Shown piece after piece: positions 47,680 through 61,147 of a stretch of 64,000 nt of DNA; the first letter of the stretch is position 1; the number at the start of each line of letters is the position of its first letter. Source of the stretch: Demequina sp. NBRC 110051 (GTDB taxonomy: Bacteria > Actinomycetota > Actinomycetes > Actinomycetales > Demequinaceae); assembly GCF_002090055.1 (NCBI RefSeq), contig NZ_BBRH01000015.1:87548-151547 (forward strand), given 5' to 3'. A model generated the notes under the pieces. It did not search any database and was not told the DNA's origin. It was given only the letters and a program-made list of their open reading frames with translations. The translations under genes were made by a program, and so were the position numbers.

Positions 47680-47734
47680 ACCTTCTACTTGCGGCACCCG
47701 GAAGGGCACGCATAGGGGCCCGACGTCGCGGGCA

Positions 47735-47753
47735 CGAGTATCAACAATACTCG
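47735..47753. promoter_or_regulatory. Inverted repeat over the rpsL -10 box
   Basis: CGAGTAT and ATACTCG are perfect 7-bp arms around CAACA and cover the -10 hexamer. Confidence 0.6.
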
Positions 47754-47772
47754 CCGTACGCGTAGGCGTCAA
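47744..47772 (-). promoter_or_regulatory. Promoter of the str operon (rpsL)
   Basis: TTGACG (47767-47772) and TATTGT (47744-47749) on the minus strand are 17 bp apart. The leader to rpsL would be about 120 nt. Confidence 0.82.
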
Positions 47773-48028
47773 AGCCTGGGCCGTCGAGCCCTCGTGTGGG
47801 TGGCGACACCCGTGCGGCCGGATCGGCCCCATCTATTGTAGACACGCCGAGCGGTATGCGCGAACAGAAGCCGTGGCGCTGCTATGAGAGATCCGACTCC
47901 TGCGTGCTTAGCAGGGACGATGCGGTGGCCGGGTGGGTATGAGGTGCGCCACAAGCGGATGGTGACGTCCGCATCGGCCGTCGTCGTGACACCGCGGGGG
48001 CCGTGGGGTGCAGCCAGGAACACGCACG

Positions 48029-48062
48029 AGGGCCCGGCCACCCCGAAGAGTGACCGGGCCCT
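48029..48062 (-). terminator. Terminator of rpoBC
   Basis: AGGGCCCGG pairs perfectly with CCGGGCCCT, with partly complementary inner bases, 15 bp past the rpoC stop. The T-run is weak. Confidence 0.7.
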
Positions 48063-48076
48063 GATGCGTCAGGCGC

Positions 48077-51952
<3,876 letters not shown>

Positions 51953-51966
51953 TCAGGTTCCTTCTC

Positions 51967-54900
51967 TCAGATCTCGTCGACGCTGGAGGCGTCCGGGCGG
52001 CTGGACAGGGAGATACCGAGCGACTCGGCAGCCTGGTACGCGTCATCCTCGTTGTCGCGCATCTCGATGACCTGACCCTCCTGGTTCAGGACCTCGACGT
52101 TCAGGCACAGGGACTGCATCTCCTTCATGAGCACCCGGAACGACTCGGGCAGGCCCGGGTCGGGGATGTTCTGGCCCTTGACGATGGCCTCGTACACCTT
52201 CACGCGGCCGACGACGTCGTCCGACTTGATGGTGAGCAGCTCCTGCAGCGCGTAGGCGGCGCCGTATGCCTCGAGGGCCCACACCTCCATCTCACCGAAG
52301 CGCTGGCCACCGAACTGGGCCTTACCGCCGAGCGGCTGCTGGGTGATCATCGAGTACGGACCGGTCGAACGCGCGTGGATCTTGTCGTCGACCAGGTGGT
52401 GGAGCTTCAGGATGTACTTGTAACCCACGGCCACGGGCTCGGGGAACGGCTCACCGGTACGGCCGTCGAACAGTCGCGCCTTGCCGTTCTCGTCGACCAG
52501 GCGGTCGCCGTCGCGGTTGGGGTTGATGACCGTGCGGAGGTTGATGAGCGTGTTCTCCTCGAGACCATCGAACACCGGGGTCGCCACAGGCGTGCCGGGG
52601 GCCGACTTCTTGGCGGCCTCGGGCAGCTTCTTGGCCCACTCCTCGGTCGACTCCGTCGCGTCCCAGCCGTGCTTGGCCACCCAGCCGGTGTGGGTCTCGA
52701 GGACCTGACCGACGTTCATGCGGCCGGGCACGCCCAGCGGGTTCAGGATCACGTCGACGGGAGTGCCGTCCTCGAGGAACGGCATGTCCTCGACGGGCAG
52801 GATCGTCGAGATGACGCCCTTGTTGCCGTGACGACCGGCGAGCTTGTCACCCTCGGAGATCTTGCGGCGCTGAGCAATGTAGACGCGCACCAGCTGGTTC
52901 ACGCCTGCGGGCAGGTCGTCGCCGTCCTCCTCGGTGAACACGCGCACACCGATGACGGTGCCGGACTCGCCGTGGGGAACCTTGAGCGACGTGTCGCGCA
53001 CCTCGCGGGCCTTCTCGCCGAAGATCGCGCGCAGCAGGCGCTCCTCGGGGGTCAGCTCGGTCTCACCCTTCGGGGTGACCTTACCGACCAGGATGTCGCC
53101 CGCACGGACCTCGGCGCCGATGCGGATGATGCCGCGCTCGTCGAGATCGGCCAGCACCTCCTCGGAGGCGTTGGGGATGTCGCGGGTGATCTCCTCGGGA
53201 CCGAGCTTCGTGTCGCGGGCGTCAACCTCGTGCTCCTCGATGTGGATCGAGGTGAGGTCGTCGTCCTGCACGATGCGCTGCGAGAGGATGATCGCGTCCT
53301 CGTAGTTGTGACCCTCCCAGCACATGAACGCGACGAGGAGGTTGCGGCCGAGCGACAGCTCGCCCTCGTCGGTCGACGGGCCGTCCGCGAGGACGGAGCC
53401 GGGGACAACCTGGTCACCCTCGTCCACCAGCACGCGCTGGTTGTAGTTGGTGCCCTGGTTCGAGCGCTGGAACTTGGCCGCACGGTACGAGCCCGTGGTG
53501 CCGTCGTCGTTGGCGACGGTGATCAGCTCGGCGCTGACCTCGGTGACCACACCGGCCTTGGTCGCGACGACCACGTCACCGGCGTCAACCGCCGCGCGGC
53601 GCTCCATGCCGGTACCCACGAGCGGGGCGTCGGCACGCACCAGCGGCACGGCCTGACGCTGCATGTTCGCACCCATGAGGGCGCGGTTCGCGTCGTCGTG
53701 CTCGAGGAACGGGATCAGCGCGGTCGCAACCGACACCATCTGGCGCGGCGAGACGTCCATGTAGTCCACGGCGTCGCGCGGCACGAACTCGACCTCGCCA
53801 CCCTTCGAGCGGACCAGGACGCGCTCCTCGGCGAACGAGTTGTCGTCGTCAAGGGCCGCGTTGGCCTGCGCGATGACGTAGTGGTCCTCGTCGTCCGCGG
53901 TCAGGTAGTCGATCTTGTCCGAGACCTGACCCTTGATGACCTTGCGGTACGGGGTCTCGACGAAGCCGAGCGGGTTCACGCGACCGTAGGTCGCGAGCGC
54001 GCCGATCAGGCCAATGTTCGGGCCTTCAGGGGTCTCGATGGGGCACATGCGGCCGTAGTGCGACGGGTGAACGTCACGGACCTCCATGCCGGCACGGTCA
54101 CGGGACAGACCACCCGGGCCCAGCGCAGACAGACGACGCTTGTTCGTCAGGCCGGCCAGCGGGTTGTTCTGGTCCATGAACTGCGACAGCTGCGAGGTGC
54201 CGAAGAACTCACGGATCGCGGCCACGACGGGGCGCGTGTTGATCAGGGTCTGGGGCGTGATTGCCTCGACGTCCTGAGTCGTCATGCGCTCGCGCACCAC
54301 GCGCTCCATGCGCGACAGGCCTGTGCGGATCTGGTTCTGGACCAGCTCGCCCACGGCGCGGATGCGACGGTTGCCGAAGTGGTCGATGTCGTCGGTCTCG
54401 ACCTCGACCTCGCCCGCGAGCGACTCGAAGGTGGCGTGACCGGCGTGCGCGGCGAGCGTGTACTTGACGGTGGCGACGATGTCGTCGAGCGACAGCACCG
54501 AGTCGCCGAGGGCCTTGCCGACCTTGAGCTTCTTGTTCAGCTTGAAGCGGCCCACCTTGGCAAGGTCGTAGCGCTTGGGGTTGAAGTAGAAGTTGTCCAG
54601 CAGGTTCTGACCGGCCTCGACCGTGGGCGGCTCGCCCGGACGGAGCTTGCGGTAGAGGTCGACGAGCGCCTCTTCCTGCGAGTGGACGGTGTCCTTCTCG
54701 AGGGTGTCGAGCAGCGCGGGGAAGTCCTTGAACTCCGACGCGATGGCCTCGTCGGACATACCGAGGGCCTTGAGGAACAGGGTGACGGGCTGCTTGCGCT
54801 TGCGGTCCACGCGCACGCCGACGGCGTCACGCTTGTCGATCTCGAACTCGAGCCAGGCGCCACGCGAGGGGATGACCTTCGCGGTGAAGATGTCCTTGTC

Positions 54901-55446
54901 CGACGTCTTGTCGGCGGTGCGCTCGAAGTACACGCCGGGCGAACGGACCAGCTGCGACACGACGACGCGCTCGGTGCCGTTGACGATGAACGTGCCCTTG
55001 GGGGTCATGAGCGGGAAGTCGCCCATGAACACCGTCTGGGACTTGATCTCGCCCGTGGTGTTGTTCATGAACTCAGCAGTGACGAACAGCTGAGCGGCGT
55101 ACGTGAAGTCCTTCTCCTTGCACTCCTCGGGAGTGTTGCGGGGCTCCTCGAAGTACGGGTCCGAGAAGCTGAGGGACATGGTCTGACCGAAGTCCTCGAT
55201 CGGCGAGATCTCTTCGAAGACCTCCTGCAGACCGGCGATCTCCGGGACGTCATCGCGGCCGTCCTTCTGAGCCGCGGCCACGCGGCCCTTCCACGTCTCG
55301 TTGCCGATGAGCCAGTCGAAGCTCTCGGTCTGGATCCCCAGGAGGTTCGGGACCTCGATCGGCTCGGCGATCGAGGCGAACGAAATACGGGGGGACGCGG
55401 AACGGTTAGCGATGGAGGTAGCCGAGGGGGTGCGCGAAGCAGCCAA
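51967..55446 (-). CDS. rpoB: RNA polymerase beta subunit
   Basis: The 1,159-residue beta subunit starts at TTG 55446 with GGAAGGA about 7 nt upstream; a TTG start is also used in Mycobacterium tuberculosis rpoB. The rifampicin pocket reads [15 protein letters not shown] then [15 protein letters not shown]: residue 435 is asparagine (AAC at 54142-54144) where most bacteria have histidine (E. coli 526). The serine of RRLSALG (E. coli 531) and the aspartate (516) are normal. The remaining lobe, flap and C-terminal clamp motifs are ordinary. Confidence 0.99.
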   Translation of the reverse strand: MAASRTPSATSIANRSASPRISFASIAEPIEVPNLLGIQTESFDWLIGNETWKGRVAAAQKDGRDDVPEIAGLQEVFEEISPIEDFGQTMSLSFSDPYFEEPRNTPEECKEKDFTYAAQLFVTAEFMNNTTGEIKSQTVFMGDFPLMTPKGTFIVNGTERVVVSQLVRSPGVYFERTADKTSDKDIFTAKVIPSRGAWLEFEIDKRDAVGVRVDRKRKQPVTLFLKALGMSDEAIASEFKDFPALLDTLEKDTVHSQEEALVDLYRKLRPGEPPTVEAGQNLLDNFYFNPKRYDLAKVGRFKLNKKLKVGKALGDSVLSLDDIVATVKYTLAAHAGHATFESLAGEVEVETDDIDHFGNRRIRAVGELVQNQIRTGLSRMERVVRERMTTQDVEAITPQTLINTRPVVAAIREFFGTSQLSQFMDQNNPLAGLTNKRRLSALGPGGLSRDRAGMEVRDVHPSHYGRMCPIETPEGPNIGLIGALATYGRVNPLGFVETPYRKVIKGQVSDKIDYLTADDEDHYVIAQANAALDDDNSFAEERVLVRSKGGEVEFVPRDAVDYMDVSPRQMVSVATALIPFLEHDDANRALMGANMQRQAVPLVRADAPLVGTGMERRAAVDAGDVVVATKAGVVTEVSAELITVANDDGTTGSYRAAKFQRSNQGTNYNQRVLVDEGDQVVPGSVLADGPSTDEGELSLGRNLLVAFMCWEGHNYEDAIILSQRIVQDDDLTSIHIEEHEVDARDTKLGPEEITRDIPNASEEVLADLDERGIIRIGAEVRAGDILVGKVTPKGETELTPEERLLRAIFGEKAREVRDTSLKVPHGESGTVIGVRVFTEEDGDDLPAGVNQLVRVYIAQRRKISEGDKLAGRHGNKGVISTILPVEDMPFLEDGTPVDVILNPLGVPGRMNVGQVLETHTGWVAKHGWDATESTEEWAKKLPEAAKKSAPGTPVATPVFDGLEENTLINLRTVINPNRDGDRLVDENGKARLFDGRTGEPFPEPVAVGYKYILKLHHLVDDKIHARSTGPYSMITQQPLGGKAQFGGQRFGEMEVWALEAYGAAYALQELLTIKSDDVVGRVKVYEAIVKGQNIPDPGLPESFRVLMKEMQSLCLNVEVLNQEGQVIEMRDNEDDAYQAAESLGISLSSRPDASSVDEI

Positions 55447-55587
55447 GGGCGGGTCCTTCCCTTTTTGTAGCGTGCGTGTCGCGAGTCACAAGCCGCAGCT
55501 CCACCGGATCCCGGGGCCAAACCGCTATGGAGCGGTGGCGCGCCGGGTAGGCATCTGAGGGCAGGGCAATAGACAGCGCAAAGCAAG

Positions 55588-55617
55588 AGCGTACTCGCCG
55601 CCAAACAAAATGTCCAA
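55588..55617 (-). promoter_or_regulatory. Possible promoter of rpoBC
   Basis: TTGGAC (55612-55617) and TACGCT (55588-55593) on the minus strand are 18 bp apart, giving a leader of about 135 nt. The -10 is imperfect. Confidence 0.45.
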
Positions 55618-55748
55618 TGGCGCAAGCCGACTCGCCGGGCGTTGCCACATCGCAACGGCTCCGGAACGCTTTCGCTGCGTACGAGCGTACCAACGACCTC
55701 GCTTCTCCCCCGTCACCGCGCCCGGGCAGCCACCCACGCGGGACCCGG

Positions 55749-55765
55749 CCACGGCATCGGCCGTG
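55749..55765 (-). repeat. Dispersed element, 15/17 copy after the rplL terminator
   Basis: CCACGGCATCGGCCGTGG (to 55766), identical to the variant beyond the tuf terminator, followed in both places by GGAA. Confidence 0.65.
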
Positions 55766-55780
55766 GGGAAAACGACGAAG

Positions 55781-55808
55781 GCCGGGCCTCCCCGAAGGGA
55801 GACCCGGC
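55781..55808 (-). terminator. Terminator of rplJL
   Basis: GCCGGG-C-CTCCC pairs with GGGAG-A-CCCGGC around CGAA, with one mismatch, 23 bp past the rplL stop. The following T-run is interrupted. Confidence 0.75.
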
Positions 55809-55830
55809 CCGCGTGCAAAAAGGGGTGAGC

Positions 55831-56214
55831 TTACTTGAGCTCGACGGTGGCGCCGGCAGCCTCGAGCTGTTCCTTCGCCTTCTCCGCGTCTTCCTTCTTG
55901 GCGCCCTCGAGGACGGCCTTGGGGGCCTCGTCCACGAGCGCCTTGGCCTCGCCGAGGCCGAGCGACGTGAGTGCGCGCACCTCCTTGATGACCTGGATCT
56001 TCTTGTCGCCAACGGCGGTGAGGATGACGTCGAACTCGTCCTTCTCCTCAACGGCCTCGGCCTCGCCCGCGGGGGCGGCGGCCACGGCAACGGCGGCGGG
56101 GGCGGCGGCGGTGACGTCGAAGGTCTCCTCGAACGCCTTCACGAACTCCGACAGCTCGATGAGCGAGAGCTCCTTGAACTGCTCGATGAGCTCTTCGGTG
56201 GTGAGCTTAGCCAT
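55831..56214 (-). CDS. rplL: 50S ribosomal protein L7/L12 (bL12)
   Basis: The flexible stalk protein recruits translation GTPases. The 127-residue protein has the N-terminal dimer helix ([20 protein letters not shown]), an alanine-rich hinge (about residues 36-55) and the C-terminal domain with [20 protein letters not shown]. It lies 59 bp after rplJ. Confidence 0.98.
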   Translation of the reverse strand: MAKLTTEELIEQFKELSLIELSEFVKAFEETFDVTAAAPAAVAVAAAPAGEAEAVEEKDEFDVILTAVGDKKIQVIKEVRALTSLGLGEAKALVDEAPKAVLEGAKKEDAEKAKEQLEAAGATVELK

Positions 56215-56273
56215 GATGGTTTCCTAACTTTTTGCTGCGTGAGAGCAGAGGGTGGAGATGGGGGTAGCGGCCC

Positions 56274-56795
56274 TTAGGCCGCGTCTCCCTGCTTGGCACG
56301 CAGGGCGTCGACGGCGCGCGCTGCCTTGGACAGCGGTGCCTGGAACATGTATGCGGCGTTGACGAGCGAGGCCTGCATGGCACCCGCCGCCTTCGCGAGC
56401 AGCACTTCACGGGACTCGAGGTCTGCGAGCTTGTTGATCTCCTCAGCGGAGAGCACGTTGCCTTCGAGAACGCCGCCCTTGATGACGAGCTTGTCGTTCT
56501 CCTTGGCAAAACCCTTCAGACCCTTTGCAGCCTCCACCGGGTCACCGGTGATGAATGCAATGGCCGTGGGACCAACGAAGAGGTCGTCGAGACCTTCCAC
56601 GCCGGCATCCTTGGCCGCGAGCGCCGTCAGAGTGTTCTTCGCGACCACGTAGGTCGCGGCGCCGCGGAGCTTGGTGCGCAGCTCAGCGAGCTGCGGCACC
56701 GAAAGGCCGCGGTACTCGGTGACAACGACAGCCGAGGCGTCACGGAACTGGTCCGCGAGCTCCTTGACTGCTGCCACCTTGTCTGGCGTCGCCAT
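56274..56795 (-). CDS. rplJ: 50S ribosomal protein L10 (uL10)
   Basis: uL10 anchors the bL12 dimers to the ribosome. The 173-residue protein has [40 protein letters not shown] and a C-terminal helix for bL12 dimers. Its long leader contains a perfect intrinsic terminator, suggesting autogenous attenuation. Confidence 0.98.
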   Translation of the reverse strand: MATPDKVAAVKELADQFRDASAVVVTEYRGLSVPQLAELRTKLRGAATYVVAKNTLTALAAKDAGVEGLDDLFVGPTAIAFITGDPVEAAKGLKGFAKENDKLVIKGGVLEGNVLSAEEINKLADLESREVLLAKAAGAMQASLVNAAYMFQAPLSKAARAVDALRAKQGDAA

Positions 56796-56863
56796 GGGGT
56801 GTCCTTCCTTCGGGTGACCGTCGGCGCCTCCTTGCGGAGACGGCCTACCCCGGACAACAGAAA

Positions 56864-56883
56864 AGCCCCGCGCAGGCGGGGCT
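56864..56883 (-). terminator. Attenuator-type terminator in the rplJ leader
   Basis: AGCCCCGC pairs perfectly with GCGGGGCT around a 4-nt loop and is followed on the minus strand by TTTCTGTT. It lies about 69 nt before the rplJ ATG, where L10-leader attenuators occur in other Gram-positive bacteria. Confidence 0.82.
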
Positions 56884-56888
56884 GGGCT

Positions 56889-56902
56889 GCGTCATATGAC
56901 GC
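56889..56902. repeat. 14-bp palindrome in the rplJ leader
   Basis: GCGTCATATGACGC is perfectly palindromic and sits 5 bp upstream of the attenuator stem on the minus strand. Confidence 0.6.
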
Positions 56903-57029
56903 TTCTCAGTTCACCTGCGCTGGCCTCCGCTGTTGCGGGACTTCGGTCGGGATCGCTTGCGCTTTCCTGACAACCGGCGGTCTTGGGCGTTGAAAATCTT
57001 ACACCACTTTTCGAGTGGTGTCTCCTTGA

Positions 57030-57046
57030 GGCGGCCGATGCCGTGG
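57030..57046 (+). repeat. 17-bp dispersed element, exact copy 4
   Basis: GGCGGCCGATGCCGTGG, forming the left arm of a 56-bp hairpin with a diverged inverted copy at 57069-57085. Confidence 0.8.
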
Positions 57047-57085
57047 CTGGGCTTCGTACGAAGGCCAGCCGTCGCATCGGCCGCC
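57030..57085. repeat. 56-bp near-perfect hairpin built from two inverted copies of the dispersed element
   Basis: Outer arms GGCGGCCGATGC and GCATCGGCCGCC pair over 12 bp. The inner GGCTGG pairs with CCAGCC, and the centre CTTCGTACGAAG is itself palindromic. It lies 33 bp past the presumed rplKA terminator hairpin (toward rplJ). Confidence 0.8.
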
Positions 57086-57098
57086 CAAAAGGAGATGA

Positions 57099-57132
57099 CC
57101 CGGCTGTCCGTCCAGTGGGACGGCCAGCCGGG
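57099..57132 (-). terminator. Terminator of rplKA
   Basis: A 15-bp stem with one mismatch (outer CCCGGCTG with CAGCCGGG) and a 4-nt loop. On the minus strand TTTT follows 8 nt later. Confidence 0.75.
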
Positions 57133-57239
57133 CCGGGCGACGCGCCAGGTCCCCGGTGGGGGGCGAGGGCGGTCGCGTGCTCTCTGACGCTCAGTCCGGG
57201 GTCACCGGGCCTCGCGCGAGTGCGTCTGGTGTGCCTGCT

Positions 57240-57938
57240 CTACTTCTCGATCTTGGCGAGGGCGTCGACGGGGATGCCGGGGCCCTGGGTCGCGGAGATC
57301 GCGGCCTTGATGATGTAGCGGCCCTTCGAGGCGGACGGCTTCACACGCTGGACCTCGTCGAGAACGGCCTGGAAGTTCTCGAGCAGCTTCTCGTCGCCGA
57401 ACGACGCCTTACCGATCACCGAGTGAAGGTTGGCGTGCTTGTCGACGCGGAACTCGATCTTTCCGCCCTTGATGTCGGACACGGCCTTGGCCACGTCCAT
57501 CGTCACGGTGCCGGTCTTGGGGTTCGGCATGAGGCCACGGGGGCCGAGCACGCGGCCGAGGCGGCCGACCTTGCCCATGAGGTCGGGCGTGGCGACCACA
57601 GCGTCGAAGTCCTGGCGTCCGCCCTGAACCTCGTCGATGAGCTCGTCGCCGCCGACGATGTCGGCACCGGCCTCACGTGCGGCTTCTGCCTTGTCACCGT
57701 TGGCGAAGACCAGGACCCGAGCGGTCTTGCCGGTGCCGTGAGGCAGGATGGTGGTCGAACGGACGGCCTGGTCCGCGTGACGGGGGTCGACGCCCAGCTT
57801 GAACACGACGTCGATGGTCGAGTCGGTGTTCTTCGAGGCAGTCTTCTGCGCGAGGCGCACGGCCTCGAGCGGGGTGTAGAGCTGGCTACGGTCGACGAGC
57901 TGAGCTGCGTCGCGGTAAGCCTTGGAGCGCTTGGTCAT
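57240..57938 (-). CDS. rplA: 50S ribosomal protein L1 (uL1)
   Basis: uL1 forms the mobile E-site stalk and represses its own operon in many bacteria. The 232-residue protein has [20 protein letters not shown], the domain [18 protein letters not shown] signature and [20 protein letters not shown]. It follows rplK by 68 bp. Confidence 0.98.
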   Translation of the reverse strand: MTKRSKAYRDAAQLVDRSQLYTPLEAVRLAQKTASKNTDSTIDVVFKLGVDPRHADQAVRSTTILPHGTGKTARVLVFANGDKAEAAREAGADIVGGDELIDEVQGGRQDFDAVVATPDLMGKVGRLGRVLGPRGLMPNPKTGTVTMDVAKAVSDIKGGKIEFRVDKHANLHSVIGKASFGDEKLLENFQAVLDEVQRVKPSASKGRYIIKAAISATQGPGIPVDALAKIEK

Positions 57939-58006
57939 CTGCTTCTTCCTTTGCAGTCGTGGTGGCGGGTCAGCGCGACCCCTCCCACTGATGTTTCTTG
58001 CGGTCT

Positions 58007-58438
58007 TTAGGAGACCGTGATGCCCATGGAGCGGGCGGTGCCGGCGATGATCTTCGCAGCGGCGTCGATGTCGTTGGCGTTGAGGTCGGCCATCTTCTGC
58101 TCGGCGATCTCGCGCACCTGGGCCTCGGTCAGCGTGCCGACCTTGGTGGTGTGCGGGGTGCCGGAGCCCTTGGGGACGCCTGCGGCCTTCTTGATGAGCT
58201 CTGCGGCCGGCGGGGTCTTCGTGATGAACGTGAAGGAACGGTCTTCGTAGACCGTGATCTCCACGGGAATCACGTTGCCACGCTGCGACTCGGTGGCCGC
58301 GTTGTAGGCCTTGCAGAACTCCATGATGTTCACGCCGTGCTGACCCAGCGCGGGTCCAACGGGCGGAGCGGGGTTCGCGGCGCCGGCCTGGATCTGAAGC
58401 TTGATCAGACCAGCGACCTTCTTCTTAGGGGCTGCCAT
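58007..58438 (-). CDS. rplK: 50S ribosomal protein L11 (uL11)
   Basis: uL11 forms the GTPase-associated centre and is needed for RelA activation and thiostrepton sensitivity. The 143-residue protein starts [20 protein letters not shown] and has the N-terminal proline-rich [20 protein letters not shown]. It lies 60 bp after nusG. Confidence 0.98.
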   Translation of the reverse strand: MAAPKKKVAGLIKLQIQAGAANPAPPVGPALGQHGVNIMEFCKAYNAATESQRGNVIPVEITVYEDRSFTFITKTPPAAELIKKAAGVPKGSGTPHTTKVGTLTEAQVREIAEQKMADLNANDIDAAAKIIAGTARSMGITVS

Positions 58439-58498
58439 GTTTCGGGTCCTTCTGTTGCTGGGGGCGGCTGGCTGCCGCCGTGGGTGCTGGGATCAGCG

Positions 58499-59362
58499 TC
58501 AGATCTTGGTGACCTGCGTGAACGCCAGCTCGACCGGGGTCTCCCGGCCGAAGATGGAGACGAGAACCTGGAGCTTCTGGGACTCCACGGAGATCTCGGA
58601 GATGGTGCCGGGCAGGGTGGCGAACGGGCCATCGATGACGGTGATGGACTCGCCCACCACAAAGTCAACCTCGACGGCCGCAGCCTTGCTCTGCGTCGGC
58701 TCCTCGGACGTGGCGTCGGCGCCCTCCTGGGGGGCGAGCATCGCGTACACCTCGTCGGGCGTCAGTGGCACGGGCTGGTGGGCGTGACCCACGAAGCCCG
58801 TCACACCGGGGGTGTTGCGCACGGTGCCCCAGGACTCATCCGTGAGGTACATGCGCACCAGGACGTATCCGGGCATCCGGACGCGGGTGACCAGCTTGCG
58901 CTGGCCGTTCTTGATCTCGGCGACCTCTTCCATCGGGACCTCAACCTGGAAGATGAAGTCTTCCTGGTGGAGGCTCTCGCGACGGTGCTCGATCGACTGC
59001 TTCACGCGCTTCTCGTGACCCGAGTAGCTGTGGATGACGTACCAGTCACCCTCCTGCATGCGCAGTTGAGCCTTGAACTCCTCGATGGGGTCGACCGGGG
59101 CGGGAACCTCGGCGGACTCGTCCTCGAGCTCGACGGCGGCCTCTTCGGCAGCCTCGATGTCGTCGTCGGACGGGATGGTGTCGTCGTCGTCGTCGATGAG
59201 GGTGTCCTCGGGGGCGTCGGACAGCTGCGCCTCGTCGACCGCAGGGGTCTCCTCTTCGACGGGCGCGTCCGCCGCCGCCTGGGCGCGGTCGGTCGCCTCG
59301 GCGATGTCGGCTACGAGGGCGTCCAGCTTGTCGCCGGCCGCGTCGAGCTTGTCGTCACTCAC
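58499..59362 (-). CDS. nusG: Transcription elongation/antitermination factor NusG with acidic N-terminal extension
   Basis: NusG couples RNA polymerase to Rho or the ribosome. The NGN domain begins only at about residue 107 ([20 protein letters not shown]) and the KOW domain at about 230 ([20 protein letters not shown]). The first 105 residues are rich in Asp, Glu and Ala, including an [15 protein letters not shown] run, and are presumably disordered; such extensions are known in actinobacterial NusG. It lies 33 bp after secE. Confidence 0.98.
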   Translation of the reverse strand: MSDDKLDAAGDKLDALVADIAEATDRAQAAADAPVEEETPAVDEAQLSDAPEDTLIDDDDDTIPSDDDIEAAEEAAVELEDESAEVPAPVDPIEEFKAQLRMQEGDWYVIHSYSGHEKRVKQSIEHRRESLHQEDFIFQVEVPMEEVAEIKNGQRKLVTRVRMPGYVLVRMYLTDESWGTVRNTPGVTGFVGHAHQPVPLTPDEVYAMLAPQEGADATSEEPTQSKAAAVEVDFVVGESITVIDGPFATLPGTISEISVESQKLQVLVSIFGRETPVELAFTQVTKI

Positions 59363-59395
59363 GAGTCACCACTTCCTAGTTTCGTTGTGCGGCAC

Positions 59396-59653
59396 CTAGC
59401 CGCCGAACACCCACGCGGACAGTGATCCGAACCCGAGGTCGAGCACGAAGACCAACAGCATCATCACGGCCACGAACCCCAGGACGATCCAGATGTAACG
59501 GATCAGTTCCTCGCGGGTGGGGGTCACCACCCGCTTGAGCTCGGAGATCACCTGGCGGACGAACAGCGCGATGCGTCCGAAGATGCTCAGGCCCTCGCGG
59601 CTTTCGTGCCGCGGGTCCCTCTCTCCGGAATCCGTCACGGCAGATTCGCTCAC
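59396..59653 (-). CDS. secE: Protein translocase subunit SecE
   Basis: SecE clamps SecY. The 85-residue protein has a short polar start, the amphipathic FVRQVISELKRVVTPTREEL helix and one membrane segment (about residues 53-80). Start GTG 59653 has AGGAC about 8 nt upstream; the open frame continues through the tRNA gene, which rules out the longer forms. Confidence 0.96.
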   Translation of the reverse strand: MSESAVTDSGERDPRHESREGLSIFGRIALFVRQVISELKRVVTPTREELIRYIWIVLGFVAVMMLLVFVLDLGFGSLSAWVFGG

Positions 59654-59714
59654 CAGGAAGTCCTTTGCTCGGAATCGGGGGTGTGTACGGGTGCACGACT
59701 CTCGCCGTGCCCAG

Positions 59715-59787
59715 CAGGGTAGGAGGGACTCGAACCCCCAACCGTCGGTTTTGGAGACCGATGCGCTACCAATTGCGCCACTACCCT
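59715..59787 (-). tRNA. tRNA-Trp (anticodon CCA)
   Basis: The minus strand folds into a complete cloverleaf: acceptor AGGGTAG/CTACCCT, D-arm GCGC...GCGC, anticodon arm TCGGT-CTCCAAA-ACCGA with anticodon CCA, and T-arm GGGGG-TTCGAGT-CCCTC (with G at 59715 as discriminator). The 3' CCA is not encoded. tRNA-Trp directly before secE-nusG is the usual actinobacterial order. Confidence 0.98.
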
Positions 59788-59969
59788 CCGGAGGCGTTGG
59801 GACCTCCGTTGGCTTCTTGACTGCCGAGCGATGGGCCGGCGCCAGGGCGCGGGTCATCATCGGGATCGTCAATCGCCGAACTGCAATGGTACGGGTTCTC
59901 GCCCGGAAAAGCGAACCCGGGGTGCGGGGCACCTCTGCGCATCCATCGCCCGGCTGTCCAGACATCGAG

Positions 59970-60009
59970 CCGTCCAGCCGTCCAGCCCTCCAGCCGTCCA
60001 GCCGTCCAG
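59970..60009. repeat. 8-bp tandem repeat (five copies)
   Basis: CCGTCCAG is repeated five times head to tail, the third copy having CCCTCCAG. It lies in the 280-bp gap between tRNA-Trp and the AbiEi/DUF559-like gene. No coding or regulatory role is evident. Confidence 0.85.
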
Positions 60010-60067
60010 CCCGACAATTCTCGCATTGACGGGCCGGTGCGCCGAAATCTGCAGTCGCACCCGGCAA

Positions 60068-60928
60068 TCAGCGCGGTGACGGGCTGGGCGTGCGGGCGGC
60101 AGCCAGAGCGGCACGCACGGCGTCCGCCACGCTGATCGGCGCGGCGCCACACAGATCGCGATAGGTGAACCGCAAGACAACGTATCCGCGCCGCAACAGC
60201 TCGCGGTCACGATATCGGTCCCGCTGGAATGCCGCCGGGTTATCGTGATGCTGGCGGCCGTCGACCTCCACCACCGCACGGTCACCGGCGACGAGGTCCA
60301 CGCGTCCCACGCCCTCGACGTAGCGCTGCGGATGGACGGCAATGCCCGCGCGTGCCAAGTCGAGGCGGGCGAGGGTTTCCGGCGGCGACTCTGCCCGGCC
60401 ATCCATATGGGCGAGGAGCCATTCGCGGCGACGACGCGTCGCTCGGGTGAAGGCGGCGATCTGGTCTGGCCGGACCAGGCCTTGGTGGAGTGCCGAGTCG
60501 ACCGCCACGAGGTGCTCGCGTTCATCGAGACATGACCCCGCAGCATCGAGCGCCTCGGGAACCGGCGCTACTCTCATGGCACGGCGAGGCGTGGGAGCGC
60601 CCGTGCGGAAGTGCAGGCGCACGCCGTCCGGCCGACGGCTGGCCGCGCCGCTCGCGCGGTCCACCTCGACACACGTGAACTGCGGAGAGTGGAGGACGGC
60701 AACCCCGCGCTGTCCGAGCGCGGTGGTGCACGTGAGCGTGCCGTGAAGCCGAGCCGCGGCGAGGCGTTCGATACCCGTGCCCGGCAGCGAGACCAGTCCC
60801 CGTGCGACGTCGACGATCTCCCCTGCCCCACGCGCGACCGAGACGTCGTGACGCGTGCACCCGAGCGCCACCAGGTCACGGAGGCGAGCCACACCCCCAC
60901 ATGCTCGCAGCGCCTGGGTGACCTCCAT
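60068..60928 (-). CDS. AbiEi-antitoxin-like/DUF559 nuclease-fold protein
   Basis: The 286-residue protein combines an N-terminal winged-helix region like those of AbiEi-type proteins (GGVARLRDLVALGCTRHDVS ... VARGLVSLPG, residues 11-50) with a C-terminal DUF559 domain of the Vsr/PD-(D/E)XK nuclease fold: E180, D211 in GRVDLVAG, and E221-V-D223 followed by GRQHH, then RDRELLRRGYVVLRFTYRDL. The catalytic residues look intact. This architecture is common in actinobacteria as single genes and its biological role is not established; defence or DNA repair are possibilities. No toxin partner is adjacent. Confidence 0.8.
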   Translation of the reverse strand: MEVTQALRACGGVARLRDLVALGCTRHDVSVARGAGEIVDVARGLVSLPGTGIERLAAARLHGTLTCTTALGQRGVAVLHSPQFTCVEVDRASGAASRRPDGVRLHFRTGAPTPRRAMRVAPVPEALDAAGSCLDEREHLVAVDSALHQGLVRPDQIAAFTRATRRRREWLLAHMDGRAESPPETLARLDLARAGIAVHPQRYVEGVGRVDLVAGDRAVVEVDGRQHHDNPAAFQRDRYRDRELLRRGYVVLRFTYRDLCGAAPISVADAVRAALAAARTPSPSPR

Positions 60929-61147
60929 GGGTCTACGTTGCCGCGCTCAGGGCACGGCCGGGCCTCCGAGGCGCCTTCTGTGGACAACTCCTCGACGCAC
61001 GAGCCCGTCATCAGAGAGTTCTGACGGGCGCGAACGCCACCATCTGCACTCCAGCCCGGCGACCGGGAAGGTGACGGGCGGGGCTGCCGGAAGAGGGCGC
61101 TGCCGGGGTGGGGCGAAGCTCGCGTGCGGGCCCTCGCGCACGCGTGG

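Larger units (their letters stand above)
47615..48076. other. rpoC-rpsL intergenic region (462 bp)
   Basis: No gene is seen. From right to left: the rpoC terminator (48029-48062), a partial copy of the dispersed element (GCATCGGCCG near 47972), about 200 bp without recognised signals, the str promoter with its inverted repeat, and the leader block shared with rpsJ. Confidence 0.7.
55447..55830. other. rplL-rpoB intergenic region (384 bp)
   Basis: No gene is seen. It holds the rplL terminator (55781-55808), a dispersed-element variant (55749-55766), the probable rpoB promoter and its leader. Confidence 0.7.
56796..57239. other. rplA-rplJ intergenic region (444 bp)
   Basis: No gene is seen. 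On the minus strand it holds, in order, the rplKA terminator (57099-57132), a long two-element hairpin (57030-57085), an 8-bp-stem hairpin ACACCACT/AGTGGTGT (57001-57021), a presumed promoter, the palindrome and the attenuator of the rplJ leader. Confidence 0.75.

Noticed and set aside
59970..60009. CRISPR-like array near tRNA-Trp
   Set aside because: The unit is 8 bp, contiguous and without spacers. There are no cas genes.
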